A stretch of DNA of 64,000 nucleotides, taken from positions 62,001-126,000 of the forward strand of contig JAHHIC010000074.1 in NCBI GenBank assembly GCA_019359035.1. The letters are read 5' to 3'. Numbering within the stretch: position 1 is the stretch's first letter; the number at the start of each line of letters is the position of its first letter. This DNA comes from Scytonematopsis contorta HA4267-MV1. GTDB taxonomy: Bacteria; Cyanobacteriota; Cyanobacteriia; Cyanobacteriales; Nostocaceae. Below the pieces are notes generated by a model. That model saw nothing but the letters and a program-made list of their open reading frames with translations. It made no database searches and was not told where the DNA came from. A program made the position numbers and the translations under genes. Below, piece by piece: positions 10,596-18,940 of the stretch.

Positions 10596-10624
10596 GTAGA
10601 GACCGCATTAACTTTAGCCTCTAC
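10596..10624. repeat. GTAGAG...CTCTAC palindromic repeat
   Basis: A 29-bp sequence with arms GTAGAG and CTCTAC around an AT-rich middle, of the same family as 6741-6768. It lies between the two minus-strand genes for the Trp-rich protein and chlL, in the spacer upstream of chlL. Confidence 0.55.
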
Positions 10625-10712
10625 AAAATTTAGGTTAAGAAAGATTGTTTTTTAACTAGAGTCGGTCGATATGTAAACAATTAATACATTTTCCCTATTT
10701 AGTTAATTTTAG

Positions 10713-10979
10713 TTAAATTATCATCGCTTCTTGGTCAATTTTGGTTTGCTCCATCTCAATTAGAGTTTGCCATCCTGGTTGCCACATATCTCGGTCTTGT
10801 AAAGATTTCGCGTTTAGCCAGAATTTAACATTTGGGTCACAAGATGAAACCATTTCGGCATATACCCACTTTCCCTGATTTTTACGGTTGACGACTTGAA
10901 AATGTCTCCAACCATCAACTTTTTTTGTCGATGTCCACTTGGAACCGAGTAAGTATGGAAATTTTTGTTTTTTAGGCAT
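10713..10979 (-). CDS. Trp-rich protein of the TIGR02450 type
   Basis: An 88-residue basic protein with Trp residues spread through it: GSKWTS, VDGWRHFQVV, GKWVYAEM, VKFWLN, MWQPGW. This pattern matches the small TIGR02450 tryptophan-rich family of cyanobacteria and marine bacteria, whose function is unknown. There is no signal peptide or membrane segment. It stands alone, with spacers of several hundred bases on both sides, upstream of chlL on the same strand. Confidence 0.8.
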   Translation of the reverse strand: MPKKQKFPYLLGSKWTSTKKVDGWRHFQVVNRKNQGKWVYAEMVSSCDPNVKFWLNAKSLQDRDMWQPGWQTLIEMEQTKIDQEAMII

Positions 10980-11091
10980 AGTTACTAAGTAATAATACTT
11001 ATGGATTCTTTGGGATGACTAAAAAATAATATGTTTTTACTTATAAAAGGATATTTATAAATAAAATATTAAGACATCATGTATACCATAA

Positions 11092-11258
11092 GCCAGGGAA
11101 TAAATTCCCTGTCTAAAAGCTAAAGTCCTCTAAAGAGGACTAATAAGAAATAAGATTTTTTAGAATATCTTAAATTTGTGAAAATATTTGTTTTTGATGT
11201 ATTATTCAGTCCTCTTTCAGAGGACTTCAGCTTTTAGACAGTGACTTTAGTCACTGGC
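11092..11258. mobile_element. 167-bp MITE-like element, copy 1
   Basis: The element begins GCCAG and ends CTGGC. Each end carries two nested palindromes: an outer one (left CAGGGAATAAATTCCCTG, right CAGTGACTTTAGTCACTG) and an inner one (left AGTCCTCTAAAGAGGACT, right the same pattern). The linker GTCTAAAAGCT is shared by both ends. A second copy of exactly the same length lies at 40660-40826. Here the inverted symmetry continues imperfectly about 25 bp outward on both sides (about 11067-11285). No open frame lies inside, so it is non-autonomous. Confidence 0.85.
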
Positions 11259-11285
11259 TAGCTTGTGATATGTATGATGCTTAAT

Positions 11286-11471
11286 TGTTAGTATCAAAGC
11301 ATACCTTAAATAGCTACTACTGAGGCGAATAACCAAACTCCCGTGGTAATACTACCCCAAAAGACGTGTAGACCGAACCAGCAAATATCACCCCTCTTTT
11401 TACAATAACCATATTAAGAATAAACTTATTCCTATTTATCGCTCCGTCTGCGTCTCTGGTGATAAACGCTT
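11286..11471 (+). other. clpB upstream region
   Basis: About 190 bp between the MITE-like element and clpB. It should hold the clpB promoter and leader. I see no CIRCE-type heat-shock inverted repeat and no strong ribosome site; ATG 11472 follows CTGGTGATAAACGCTT. Confidence 0.4.
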
Positions 11472-14090
11472 ATGCAACCAACTAATCCAAACCAATTTAC
11501 CGACAAAGCCTGGGAAGCCGTCGCTAATACCCCAGATATCGCTAAACAAAATCAACATCAGCAAATTGAAAGCGAACACCTGTTGAAAGCGCTTCTTGAA
11601 CAAGATGGGCTAGCTAGCGCTATATTTACCAAAGCAGGCGTTAACGTTCAAGGATTGCGTGACAAAACTGAACAATTTATCCAACGTCAGCCAAAAGTCT
11701 CTGGTAGTGTAAGCTCTGTCTATTTGGGTCGCAGTCTTGATTCTTTATTAGACCGTGCCGAAAATTACCGCAAAGAGTTTGGTGATGAATATATTTCTAT
11801 CGAACATCTCTTACTCGCTTATGCTAAAGATGACCGCTTTGGTAAGGGATTATTTCAAGAGTTCAAGTTAGATGAACGTAAATTAAAAGATATTATTAAA
11901 CAAGTTCGGGGGAGCCAGAAAGTGACCGACCAAAATCCAGAAGGCAAATATCAAGCACTGGAAAAGTACGGACGTGACCTTACCGAAGCCGCTCGTGAAG
12001 GCAAACTTGACCCAGTGATTGGTCGCGATGACGAAATTCGCCGCACTGTACAAATTCTCTCACGTCGTACCAAAAATAATCCCGTCCTGATTGGTGAACC
12101 TGGTGTTGGTAAAACTGCGATCGCCGAAGGATTAGCCCAAAGAATAGTGGCTGGTGACGTACCCCAATCTCTAAAAGACCGCAAGCTGATAGCCTTAGAT
12201 ATGGGTGCGCTAATTGCAGGTGCTAAATTCCGGGGAGAATTTGAAGAACGCCTGAAAGCAGTCCTAAAAGAAGTAACAGAATCTGGCGGTAATATAGTCT
12301 TATTTATTGATGAAATCCATACCGTCGTCGGTGCGGGTGCAAGCCAAGGTGCAATGGACGCGGGTAATCTACTTAAACCCATGTTAGCGCGGGGCGAACT
12401 GCGTTGTATTGGCGCAACAACCCTGGACGAGTACCGTAAATATATAGAAAAAGATGCCGCTCTTGAACGGCGTTTCCAACAAGTTTACGTAGACCAACCC
12501 GTTGTAGAAGATACTATATCTATTTTGCGTGGTTTACGGGAACGTTATGAAAACCACCACGGGGTAAGAATTTCCGATAACGCTTTAGTCGCAGCAGCAA
12601 CTCTATCTAATCGCTATATTCCTGACCGCTTCCTCCCAGATAAAGCCATCGACTTGGTAGACGAAGCAGCAGCACGTTTAAAAATGGAGATAACCTCCAA
12701 ACCAGAAGAACTGGACGAAATTGACCGTAAAATTCTCCAGTTAGAAATGGAGAAATTGTCACTGCAAAAAGAAACCGATGCAGCTTCCCGTGAACGTTTG
12801 CAAAGATTAGAGAAAGAAATTGCCGACCTCAAGGAAGAACAGCGAGCTTTAAGTGCTCAATGGCAATCGGAAAAAGATATTATTGATAAAATCCAGGCAG
12901 TAAAAAAAGAAATCGAGCGGGTTAACCTAGAAATTCAACAAGCAGAGCGCGACTACGACCTGAACCGTGCTGCTGAGTTGAAGTATGGTAAATTAACCAG
13001 CCTACACCGTCAACTGGAAAACGCAGAAGAAGAACTTAAACAAACCCAACGAAGCGGTAAATCACTTTTGCGAGAAGAAGTAACAGAAGCCGATATAGCA
13101 GAAGTTATTTCCAAATGGACGGGTATCCCAGTTAGCAAACTAGTCGAATCTGAAAAAGAAAAACTGCTGAACTTAGAAAACGAACTACATCAGCGTGTCG
13201 TTGGACAAAACGAAGCAGTAACAGCTGTTGCAGACGCAATCCAACGTTCCCGTGCAGGTTTAGCAGACCCTAACCGTCCAATTGCTAGCTTTATTTTCCT
13301 TGGTCCCACAGGTGTTGGTAAAACCGAACTAGCAAAAGCATTGGCAGCATATCTATTCGACACAGAAGAAGCAATGGTGCGAATTGATATGTCAGAATAC
13401 ATGGAGAAACACGCCGTTTCCCGATTAATTGGCGCTCCTCCAGGGTATGTTGGTTATGAAGAAGGAGGACAACTCACCGAAGCTATTCGCCGTCGTCCTT
13501 ACTCTGTAATTCTTTTTGACGAAATAGAAAAAGCGCACCCAGATGTATTTAACATCTTCTTGCAAATTCTTGATGACGGTCGCGTTACTGACTCCCAAGG
13601 TCATACGGTGGACTTCAAAAACAGTATTATCATCATGACCAGTAATATTGGTTCCAATTACATCCTAGATATTGCAGGTGATGACTCCCGCTATGACGAA
13701 ATGCGTCACCGAGTAATGGAAGCGATGCGAAATTCTTTCCGTCCAGAGTTCCTCAACCGGGTTGACGAAAGTATTATCTTCCACCCATTACAAAAATCGG
13801 AATTACGCGAAATTGTCCAGTTGCAATTAAACAGACTGCGACAAAGATTAGCAGACCGCAAGATTTCTTTAAAAATCTCCGATGTAGCCCTTGACTTTTT
13901 GGCAGAAGTCGGTTATGACCCTGTATTTGGTGCGCGTCCGTTAAAGAGAGCAATTCAACGAGAAGTGGAAACGCAAATTGCTAAGTCAATACTACGGGGT
14001 GAATTTAATGACGGGGATACCATATTTGTGGATATCGAGAACGAACGGTTGTCATTTAAGCGCTTGCCTTCGGAGTTGTTGACTACCTAG
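11472..14090 (+). CDS. clpB: ATP-dependent chaperone ClpB
   Basis: ClpB is the hexameric AAA+ disaggregase that threads aggregated proteins after heat stress, working with DnaK. The 872-residue protein has the complete layout. The N-domain covers about 1-150. The first AAA+ module has Walker A GEPGVGKT (208-215) and Walker [11 protein letters not shown] long coiled-coil middle domain (about 410-530, Glu/Lys/Leu rich) separates it from the second module, with GPTGVGKT (611-618), [13 protein letters not shown] and the GYVGYEEGG pore loop. The middle domain sets it apart from ClpC, and there is no ClpP-binding IGF loop visible. No partner gene is adjacent. Confidence 0.97.
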   Translation: MQPTNPNQFTDKAWEAVANTPDIAKQNQHQQIESEHLLKALLEQDGLASAIFTKAGVNVQGLRDKTEQFIQRQPKVSGSVSSVYLGRSLDSLLDRAENYRKEFGDEYISIEHLLLAYAKDDRFGKGLFQEFKLDERKLKDIIKQVRGSQKVTDQNPEGKYQALEKYGRDLTEAAREGKLDPVIGRDDEIRRTVQILSRRTKNNPVLIGEPGVGKTAIAEGLAQRIVAGDVPQSLKDRKLIALDMGALIAGAKFRGEFEERLKAVLKEVTESGGNIVLFIDEIHTVVGAGASQGAMDAGNLLKPMLARGELRCIGATTLDEYRKYIEKDAALERRFQQVYVDQPVVEDTISILRGLRERYENHHGVRISDNALVAAATLSNRYIPDRFLPDKAIDLVDEAAARLKMEITSKPEELDEIDRKILQLEMEKLSLQKETDAASRERLQRLEKEIADLKEEQRALSAQWQSEKDIIDKIQAVKKEIERVNLEIQQAERDYDLNRAAELKYGKLTSLHRQLENAEEELKQTQRSGKSLLREEVTEADIAEVISKWTGIPVSKLVESEKEKLLNLENELHQRVVGQNEAVTAVADAIQRSRAGLADPNRPIASFIFLGPTGVGKTELAKALAAYLFDTEEAMVRIDMSEYMEKHAVSRLIGAPPGYVGYEEGGQLTEAIRRRPYSVILFDEIEKAHPDVFNIFLQILDDGRVTDSQGHTVDFKNSIIIMTSNIGSNYILDIAGDDSRYDEMRHRVMEAMRNSFRPEFLNRVDESIIFHPLQKSELREIVQLQLNRLRQRLADRKISLKISDVALDFLAEVGYDPVFGARPLKRAIQREVETQIAKSILRGEFNDGDTIFVDIENERLSFKRLPSELLTT

Positions 14091-14104
14091 TTTTATATTA
14101 ATAG

Positions 14105-14230
14105 CCTCACGCAGAGCCGCAGAGGATTTGTTTATTTCTTTGCGTCTTTGCGACTTTGCGTGAGAATTGCAGCAGATTTTTAGTGACCAGAATACAGGTG
14201 GGCGGGCAAGGATGCCCACCCCACAAGAGG
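14105..14230. repeat. Dispersed repeats downstream of clpB
   Basis: Two repeats lie here. CCTCACGCAGAGCCGCAGAGG (14105-14125) faces the segment CTTTGCGTCTTTGCGACTTTG (from 14139) as an imperfect inverted repeat; the latter recurs at 15442-15473. Next, GGTGGGC (14197-14203) pairs with GCCCACC (14214-14220) around a 10-nt loop. Either hairpin could terminate clpB transcripts, but neither has a clean T-run. Confidence 0.6.
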
Positions 14231-14287
14231 TTTGATATTTTAGGTGTACCTCATTTACCTGCAAAGTGCTGTATCTTAATTAGGAAT

Positions 14288-14629
14288 CTAACTAGCATTG
14301 ACTGACTCTGCTGTTTTAGCCAAAACCTCATCCATCCACGCATTAATACTTTTACCTTCTTTTTTCGCCGCTAGAAAAATCTGTCGATGTCTTTCAGGAG
14401 TAGTGCGAAAGGGAAGTTTGCCAGAAAAAGGTTTATCAGGCTCCTGTCCTAATTCTTTACACCAATCTAAATAATCATCCACAGAAGCTTCAAACTCTTT
14501 ACGCGCTTCCTCGACTGTTTTCCCCTGGAAGGTTATCACATCCTTGATGCCCAATAGAGAGCCGCAGAGCATTCCACTTTCAACATCAATTTCTTCAATA
14601 AATCCTGTATAACCTTTGTAGGTAAACAT
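14288..14629 (-). CDS. HicB-family antitoxin-like protein
   Basis: 113 residues. The N-terminal part (YKGYTGFIEEIDVESGMLCGSLLGI, then VTFQGKTVEEARKEFEASVDDY) is the partial RNase H-like HicB fold. The C-terminal part (LPFRTTPERHRQIFLAAKKEGKSINAWMDE) is a ribbon-helix-helix DNA-binding segment. Such proteins neutralise a HicA mRNA interferase and repress their own operon. A good GGAGGCGAG ribosome site precedes ATG 14629. The HicA-like gene lies 324 bp upstream on the same strand, an unusually wide gap for such a pair. Confidence 0.85.
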   Translation of the reverse strand: MFTYKGYTGFIEEIDVESGMLCGSLLGIKDVITFQGKTVEEARKEFEASVDDYLDWCKELGQEPDKPFSGKLPFRTTPERHRQIFLAAKKEGKSINAWMDEVLAKTAESVNAS

Positions 14630-14953
14630 ATTAGCTTTATCTCGCCTCCTATTAAGTAAAATGATTTGAGTTTGAATGGACTTAAGACCTCCTACAGTCT
14701 CTCTCCAACTCAGAGAGAGACTTTAAAATAATATTTTTATTATTTATTGTGCTTTTAATTACCCATTTATAAGAATATCCATTTTTTCAAAAAAGAGAAT
14801 AAGTATCAATAATCGGGATTTTATCTAAATTTCTGTGAAAGTAAAATCGTGCATAAAACATAAATTTCATGTGGATTAAATAAGTTGCTTTTGTGATTTT
14901 TATAAAAATGAAATGTTGCTTTATATAGTTAGTTATCTAAAATAAAAATGAAT
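14630..14953. other. Spacer between HicA-like and HicB-like genes
   Basis: This 324-bp AT-rich gap separates two genes normally a few bases apart. It contains a 9-bp stem (GTCTCTCTC at 14698-14706 and GAGAGAGAC at 14714-14722, loop CAACTCA). It could be a terminator remnant, an operator for the ribbon-helix-helix antitoxin, or a boundary to a separate hicB promoter. I see no open frame here. Confidence 0.5.
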
Positions 14954-15265
14954 CTAATAGATTAAATCTAATAAATCTTGGTCTATTCCACTATTTTCAA
15001 AGAACTGCTTTATCTTCTTAACTAAGTACTTTTTTAACTCTGGTTCCGGATGAGGCTCATGGAATGTAGCTTTCTCATCGTTGAAAGCAACCCTCACTCT
15101 TGAACCTCTACCCTGAGTTACGTCAGCCCCCAATGCTCGCCATAGGCTTTCCACATCGTCCCACCTAATATCCGAGCGGGCTGGCTCTGTAAAAATATCA
15201 GTTAAGGTTTTTCGATGCTTGTTATTTAGCGACTGTAAAAGCTCTATCAGTTCCTCTTGGCTCAA
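14954..15265 (-). CDS. HicA-family toxin-like protein
   Basis: 103 residues. The motif pattern HRKTLTDIF, then SDIRWDDVESLWRALGADV, GRGSRVRVAF and FHEPHPEPELKKYLVKKIKQF matches the HicA-like toxins with a dsRNA-binding-like fold. Family members cleave mRNA in translation-arrested cells. The start is TTG 15265, supported by an AGGAGGGAG ribosome site 4-5 bases upstream; no nearby ATG is available. It is transcribed leftward towards the HicB-like gene and divergently from the kinase gene at 15552. Confidence 0.8.
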   Translation of the reverse strand: MSQEELIELLQSLNNKHRKTLTDIFTEPARSDIRWDDVESLWRALGADVTQGRGSRVRVAFNDEKATFHEPHPEPELKKYLVKKIKQFFENSGIDQDLLDLIY

Positions 15266-15410
15266 AACTCCCTCCTATTGATAAAAAGAATTGACAATGA
15301 AAAGAAGTGGCTAACCCCAATTTTTAGCCTTGGGTGGCATCGGGATCTTCCCCGGTGGCTGCGGCATCAGCAGTTTGCCCCGCTCTTTACGGTGGGTTAT
15401 TCACTTTTAT

Positions 15411-15437
15411 ATATGATATCACTTTTAGATATCATAT
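15411..15437. promoter_or_regulatory. Inverted repeat between hicA-like and kinase genes
   Basis: ATATGATATC (15411-15420) and GATATCATAT (15428-15437) form a perfect 10-bp inverted repeat with a 7-bp gap. It lies about 150 bp upstream of the HicA-like start and 115 bp upstream of the kinase start. It could be an operator for the adjacent HicB-like repressor; this is inference only. Confidence 0.4.
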
Positions 15438-15441
15438 CTAG

Positions 15442-15473
15442 TCTTTGCGTCTTTGCGGCTTTGCGTGAGAATT
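15442..15473. repeat. CTTTGCG dispersed repeat
   Basis: A near-identical copy of the repeat at 14139-14168 downstream of clpB, built from three CTTTGCG-like heptamers and ending GTGAGAATT. The pair brackets the HicA/HicB-type genes, possibly by chance. Confidence 0.6.
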
Positions 15474-15551
15474 ATCCAAATTTGGTGTCTATGGCTGTGA
15501 ATACTAAGATAAGGATATTATTTTGTGTAAAATCAGCGAGCGTTCGCCTAT

Positions 15552-16967
15552 ATGCAAGGTCAGTTACTCGACGGACGTTACAAAATCATACAAGCTTTAG
15601 GGGCTGGTAGCTTCGGACATACTTATATTGCCGAAGATACCAAGCTTTACAACTCTCGCTGTGTTGTCAAACAGTTAAAACCTTTGATAACTGACCCCAA
15701 AAATTTGCAAATTGCCCGAAGGCTTTTTGAATCAGAAGCAAAATTGTTACATCTGTTGGGAAGTCACGACCAGATACCCCAACTTTTAGCGCATTTTGAA
15801 GAAAATCAAGAATTTATCCTCGTTCAGCAGTTGATTCCAGGTCATACTTTAGCCGACGAACTGATTCAGGGAAAGCAGCTAAGTGAAGCTTACACAATTG
15901 CTCTGTTACAAAATATTCTGCAACCTCTAAATTTCGTTCATCAAAATAACGTCGTTCACCGAGATATAAAACCAGAAAATTTAATTCGTCGTCAAAGCGA
16001 TGGCAAAATCGTTTTAATTGATTTTGGGGCAGTAAAACAAGTTAGCTCCCAGTTAATTAATTCCCAAGGAGAAACAAAATGCACAGTAGCGATAGGTACT
16101 CCTGGTTACATGCCCACAGAGCAAGCCAGTGGTAACCCCAGATTTAGCAGCGACATTTATGCTGTGGGGATGATTGGAATTCAAGCATTAACAGGCTTAT
16201 CACCAACTCAGCTACCACAAGATGCAAATACAGCAGAAATTTCTTGGCATCATTTAGCACAGGTTAGCCCTGCATTAGCAAGCGTATTAGATAGAATGGT
16301 ACGCTACGATTTTCGTCAGAGATATCGCTCTGCAACCGATGCTTTAGTCGCTCTGCAACAATTGAGTAACCTGAACGCAGCAACTCAACCCCCAATTACA
16401 CCACCCCCAAGCAATTTTCCACCCCCAGTTTTAAACCAACATCGACAGCAAATTGTCCAATTACCCGAAAATCCCCCAAAACCAGGGGTAATTGCACCCG
16501 CTACAGTTTCACCTACTAAAATCGTGAAAATTGGAATGGGCTTTTGGTGTAAATGGGTATGGGCAAATATTTGGGGTTTAATTCGGGCTGGTATTTTGGC
16601 AGGAATAATTTATTTTCTCCTTCATGGCTACAGCTTTATGATTAGCGGCTTAGCTAGTTGTGCAGCAGCCGGTCTAGTGGTCGGAAGAGCGCAAAATTCA
16701 GTCCTACAACCACAAGTAAAATTACCATTTTGGTGGTTTGGGACAGTCGTAAGCTTTTGTACAGCCTTTGTTTTAGGGGTACATTACCCACTGTCTCGTT
16801 CTATCTTCTTAATTGGGCCTGCAATTGGCGTTATTCAATGGCTAATACTGCGAACAGAAGTAAAACGCGCTGGTTGGTGGGTATTAGTAAACGCCTTGGG
16901 TGGTTGGATTGACTGCGGTATTATTTCCGGATGGGTATTAGCTTGGTTATTGCGTAAGCAGAAATAA
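15552..16967 (+). CDS. Ser/Thr protein kinase with C-terminal membrane domain
   Basis: 471 residues. Residues 10-275 form a Hanks-type kinase typical of cyanobacteria: glycine loop GAGSFG, ATP-anchoring Lys40, catalytic HRDIKPEN (136-143) and DFG at 157-159, followed by GTPGYMPTEQ. A Pro-rich linker (about 278-320) leads to a C-terminal membrane region with about four to five hydrophobic segments (about 340-465). This places the kinase in the cytoplasm, tethered to a membrane domain that may sense a signal. No substrate is indicated. The start at ATG 15552 matches other kinases beginning MxGQLLxGRY. Confidence 0.9.
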   Translation: MQGQLLDGRYKIIQALGAGSFGHTYIAEDTKLYNSRCVVKQLKPLITDPKNLQIARRLFESEAKLLHLLGSHDQIPQLLAHFEENQEFILVQQLIPGHTLADELIQGKQLSEAYTIALLQNILQPLNFVHQNNVVHRDIKPENLIRRQSDGKIVLIDFGAVKQVSSQLINSQGETKCTVAIGTPGYMPTEQASGNPRFSSDIYAVGMIGIQALTGLSPTQLPQDANTAEISWHHLAQVSPALASVLDRMVRYDFRQRYRSATDALVALQQLSNLNAATQPPITPPPSNFPPPVLNQHRQQIVQLPENPPKPGVIAPATVSPTKIVKIGMGFWCKWVWANIWGLIRAGILAGIIYFLLHGYSFMISGLASCAAAGLVVGRAQNSVLQPQVKLPFWWFGTVVSFCTAFVLGVHYPLSRSIFLIGPAIGVIQWLILRTEVKRAGWWVLVNALGGWIDCGIISGWVLAWLLRKQK

Positions 16968-16970
16968 AAA

Positions 16971-17996
16971 TCATTTCCCACTCAAGAAAACCCCCTGAAC
17001 TAAAGTATCCGCGCAAAATTGCGATTCTCCCCTTTTAACCATAATCAAAGTTTCATAATCCAAATGAAACTCTTCGCACAGCAATCGTAAGTGTTCCTCA
17101 GTAATGCGTTGGTCATCAAGGCAATATTTAAGCATCCTGACAAAACTTGGTTTTGTACTGCCAGTGTAGCGAGCCACCTGTTTATCCAAATGCAATAAAC
17201 TATCAACGCATTCCTGCACCAAAAAAGGTAATTTTGAGTAGTCAATATTAGAAATATTTGTAACCTGCTGTTCCTGACTTGATGGTGAGGTCGATTTATT
17301 TTCAGTAGAAACTGCGAATAAATTTTTATCTTCCAGAGTACTTTTCAAGAGTTCAATATCAGAAACATGAGAAATACCTTTACCCAGAACAGCATTTGCT
17401 AATTCACCTACCAACCCAAAAGAAGAAAGCAACTGTCGCATCCAAGAATCAAAAGTACCACCCGATTGCTGGAAAGAATCCTGACATTCAGAAGCTAGCA
17501 CACCATCTTTGACTTCCATCCGGAATATTGCTGTACCACCAGGTTGATTTCCCACCATTGATGCAATATTTTTGGATAACCGACGAGGTACAACAGCAGG
17601 CTTGTTGGCTAGTCTGATTGCGTCAACTTCTTGCTGGGTTATTGGTTTCTCATCCTCTTTCAGACGTTCATGCAATTTTTGGCGTGCATCTCCATAGTTA
17701 GAAACACACAACCGCAACAAAGGCAATGGGCCAACTTCCAACACCTTTGGATTTGTATCGCCAAAATATTCAAACAGCTTAATAAACTTGTTCGTATCAG
17801 AACGAGCAAAACCAATTTCATCAATTAATTCATAAAACTGTTTACCAAAATCGTCTTTTAGCTGCGTGAGTCCCTTACCCACAGCTATAAAAGCCACACA
17901 AGCTTTCTTAAACTCTTCTTTAATTTCTTCTACAGAAGCTTCTAAATCATCGTTAAAACTTTTTTCGCCAAAATGAGCTGAGAGCAAGGCTTCCAT
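16971..17996 (-). CDS. Conserved-looking hypothetical protein between two kinases
   Basis: 341 residues, not assigned to a family. A strong GGAGG precedes ATG 17996, so it is clearly a gene. The N-terminal 130 residues are helical, with the pattern VGKGLTQLKDDFGKQFYELIDEIGFARSDTNKF. This recalls phage- and plasmid-borne DUF3102-like regions in which a helix-turn-helix follows a growing-cell motif. A Ser/Gln-rich linker (about 230-250) separates a helical C-terminal domain ending AxTLVQGVFLSGK. Its stop lies 3 bp from that of the kinase gene, in convergent orientation. Function unknown; a DNA-binding or regulatory role is only a guess. Confidence 0.6.
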   Translation of the reverse strand: MEALLSAHFGEKSFNDDLEASVEEIKEEFKKACVAFIAVGKGLTQLKDDFGKQFYELIDEIGFARSDTNKFIKLFEYFGDTNPKVLEVGPLPLLRLCVSNYGDARQKLHERLKEDEKPITQQEVDAIRLANKPAVVPRRLSKNIASMVGNQPGGTAIFRMEVKDGVLASECQDSFQQSGGTFDSWMRQLLSSFGLVGELANAVLGKGISHVSDIELLKSTLEDKNLFAVSTENKSTSPSSQEQQVTNISNIDYSKLPFLVQECVDSLLHLDKQVARYTGSTKPSFVRMLKYCLDDQRITEEHLRLLCEEFHLDYETLIMVKRGESQFCADTLVQGVFLSGK

Positions 17997-18940
17997 GCTA
18001 TGATACCTCCAGTATTTGATATTGAAAACGTACCCGCGCCTACCAAAGTTTGGGTGCGTTTTTGCTTGCCATAAAAATTATCTTACCATCGTAGCAATAA
18101 GAATAAATATTAAGTTTTATTACAAAACATGGTTTTTCTCCGGTTATATATGTATTGAATCATTTTTGACATCAAGCGATAAACAAAAGTCAATAAAAAT
18201 AAGTATTTTCATATTGAAACCGAAAATCAAAGCATTAATTTATTCCCGCGACTACTGGAAAAATTTTGTGGTGGCTAGCAAATTGACAATACTGACGCTG
18301 TAATTTTCGCGTCAATATTTTTTGATTCGACAGTAATCAACAACAAGTATTTTTGAAAAAAATCATCACTAAATTAAGTAAATTTCCAGTATTGACATGT
18401 AATTATATTTATTTTTTCCGAAAAATCAATAAACTAATAACTATCATATTTTTTACACTTAAAAACAGAAACTACCATTCCATATCAGTATACAAAGCAT
18501 TGATAAAATCACTATTAAAAATAAAGAAAATTTTTTGTATTAACGCATACAAAAACACAACAAATAAAAATTAGTCAATTGTTAGCATTTAATGACCAAA
18601 ACTCATTACCATCAAAGCTTTAAGCAGCAGTATAAACATACCTTACATCTACCTTGTTTCCCCTAACTTCATAAAATTCTGCCAAATTGGCAACACAATT
18701 CCTGAGAATTTGTTTTGATTTATATACCGGGGTTATTTAAAAAGCTGTCTATCCAAATAACGCTACAGAGCGCATAATTCAGGGATGCTTCATAGGAAGA
18801 CAAAATAAACCCTAGGGGGCAAAGATATGCTCAACCAAAAATTCTTAAGAAAATTTTAAGCAAGTTCTTCAAGAACTAAAGATTTTAGATAGAGAAGTAG
18901 ATAAGCATTGCAGTAATTATCTAATTATAAAAAGCAAATC
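17997..18940. other. 944-bp AT-rich spacer upstream of the FHA kinase
   Basis: Apart from the hairpin listed separately I see no gene that stands up. Open frames at 18016-18303 and 18353-18574 lack ribosome sites and have the Ile/Lys/Phe/Tyr bias of AT-rich noise. The final 150 bp before ATG 18941 presumably hold the kinase promoter. Confidence 0.5.
18288..18323 (+). terminator. Candidate intrinsic terminator without an obvious gene
   Basis: AATACTGACGC (18288-18298) pairs with GCGTCAATATT (18309-18319) with one mismatch around a 10-nt loop, and the right arm runs into six T residues. It points rightward. No convincing upstream gene exists on that strand, so it may end a small RNA transcribed from about 18000-18290. 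Confidence 0.4.

Noticed and set aside
11951-12382. 143-codon minus-strand open frame inside clpB
   Set aside because: It is antisense to the conserved first AAA+ module and shows no independent features; it is a shadow of clpB codon use. The same applies to frames opposite bgtA, panC/cmk and the BshA-like gene.
15257-15610. 117-codon plus-strand frame before the kinase
   Set aside because: It crosses repeats and overlaps the kinase start in another frame; it has no ribosome site and no family features.
18016-18574. Two AT-rich open frames upstream of the FHA kinase
   Set aside because: Composition is Ile/Lys/Phe/Tyr-biased noise and there are no ribosome sites; the first overlaps the terminator-like hairpin.
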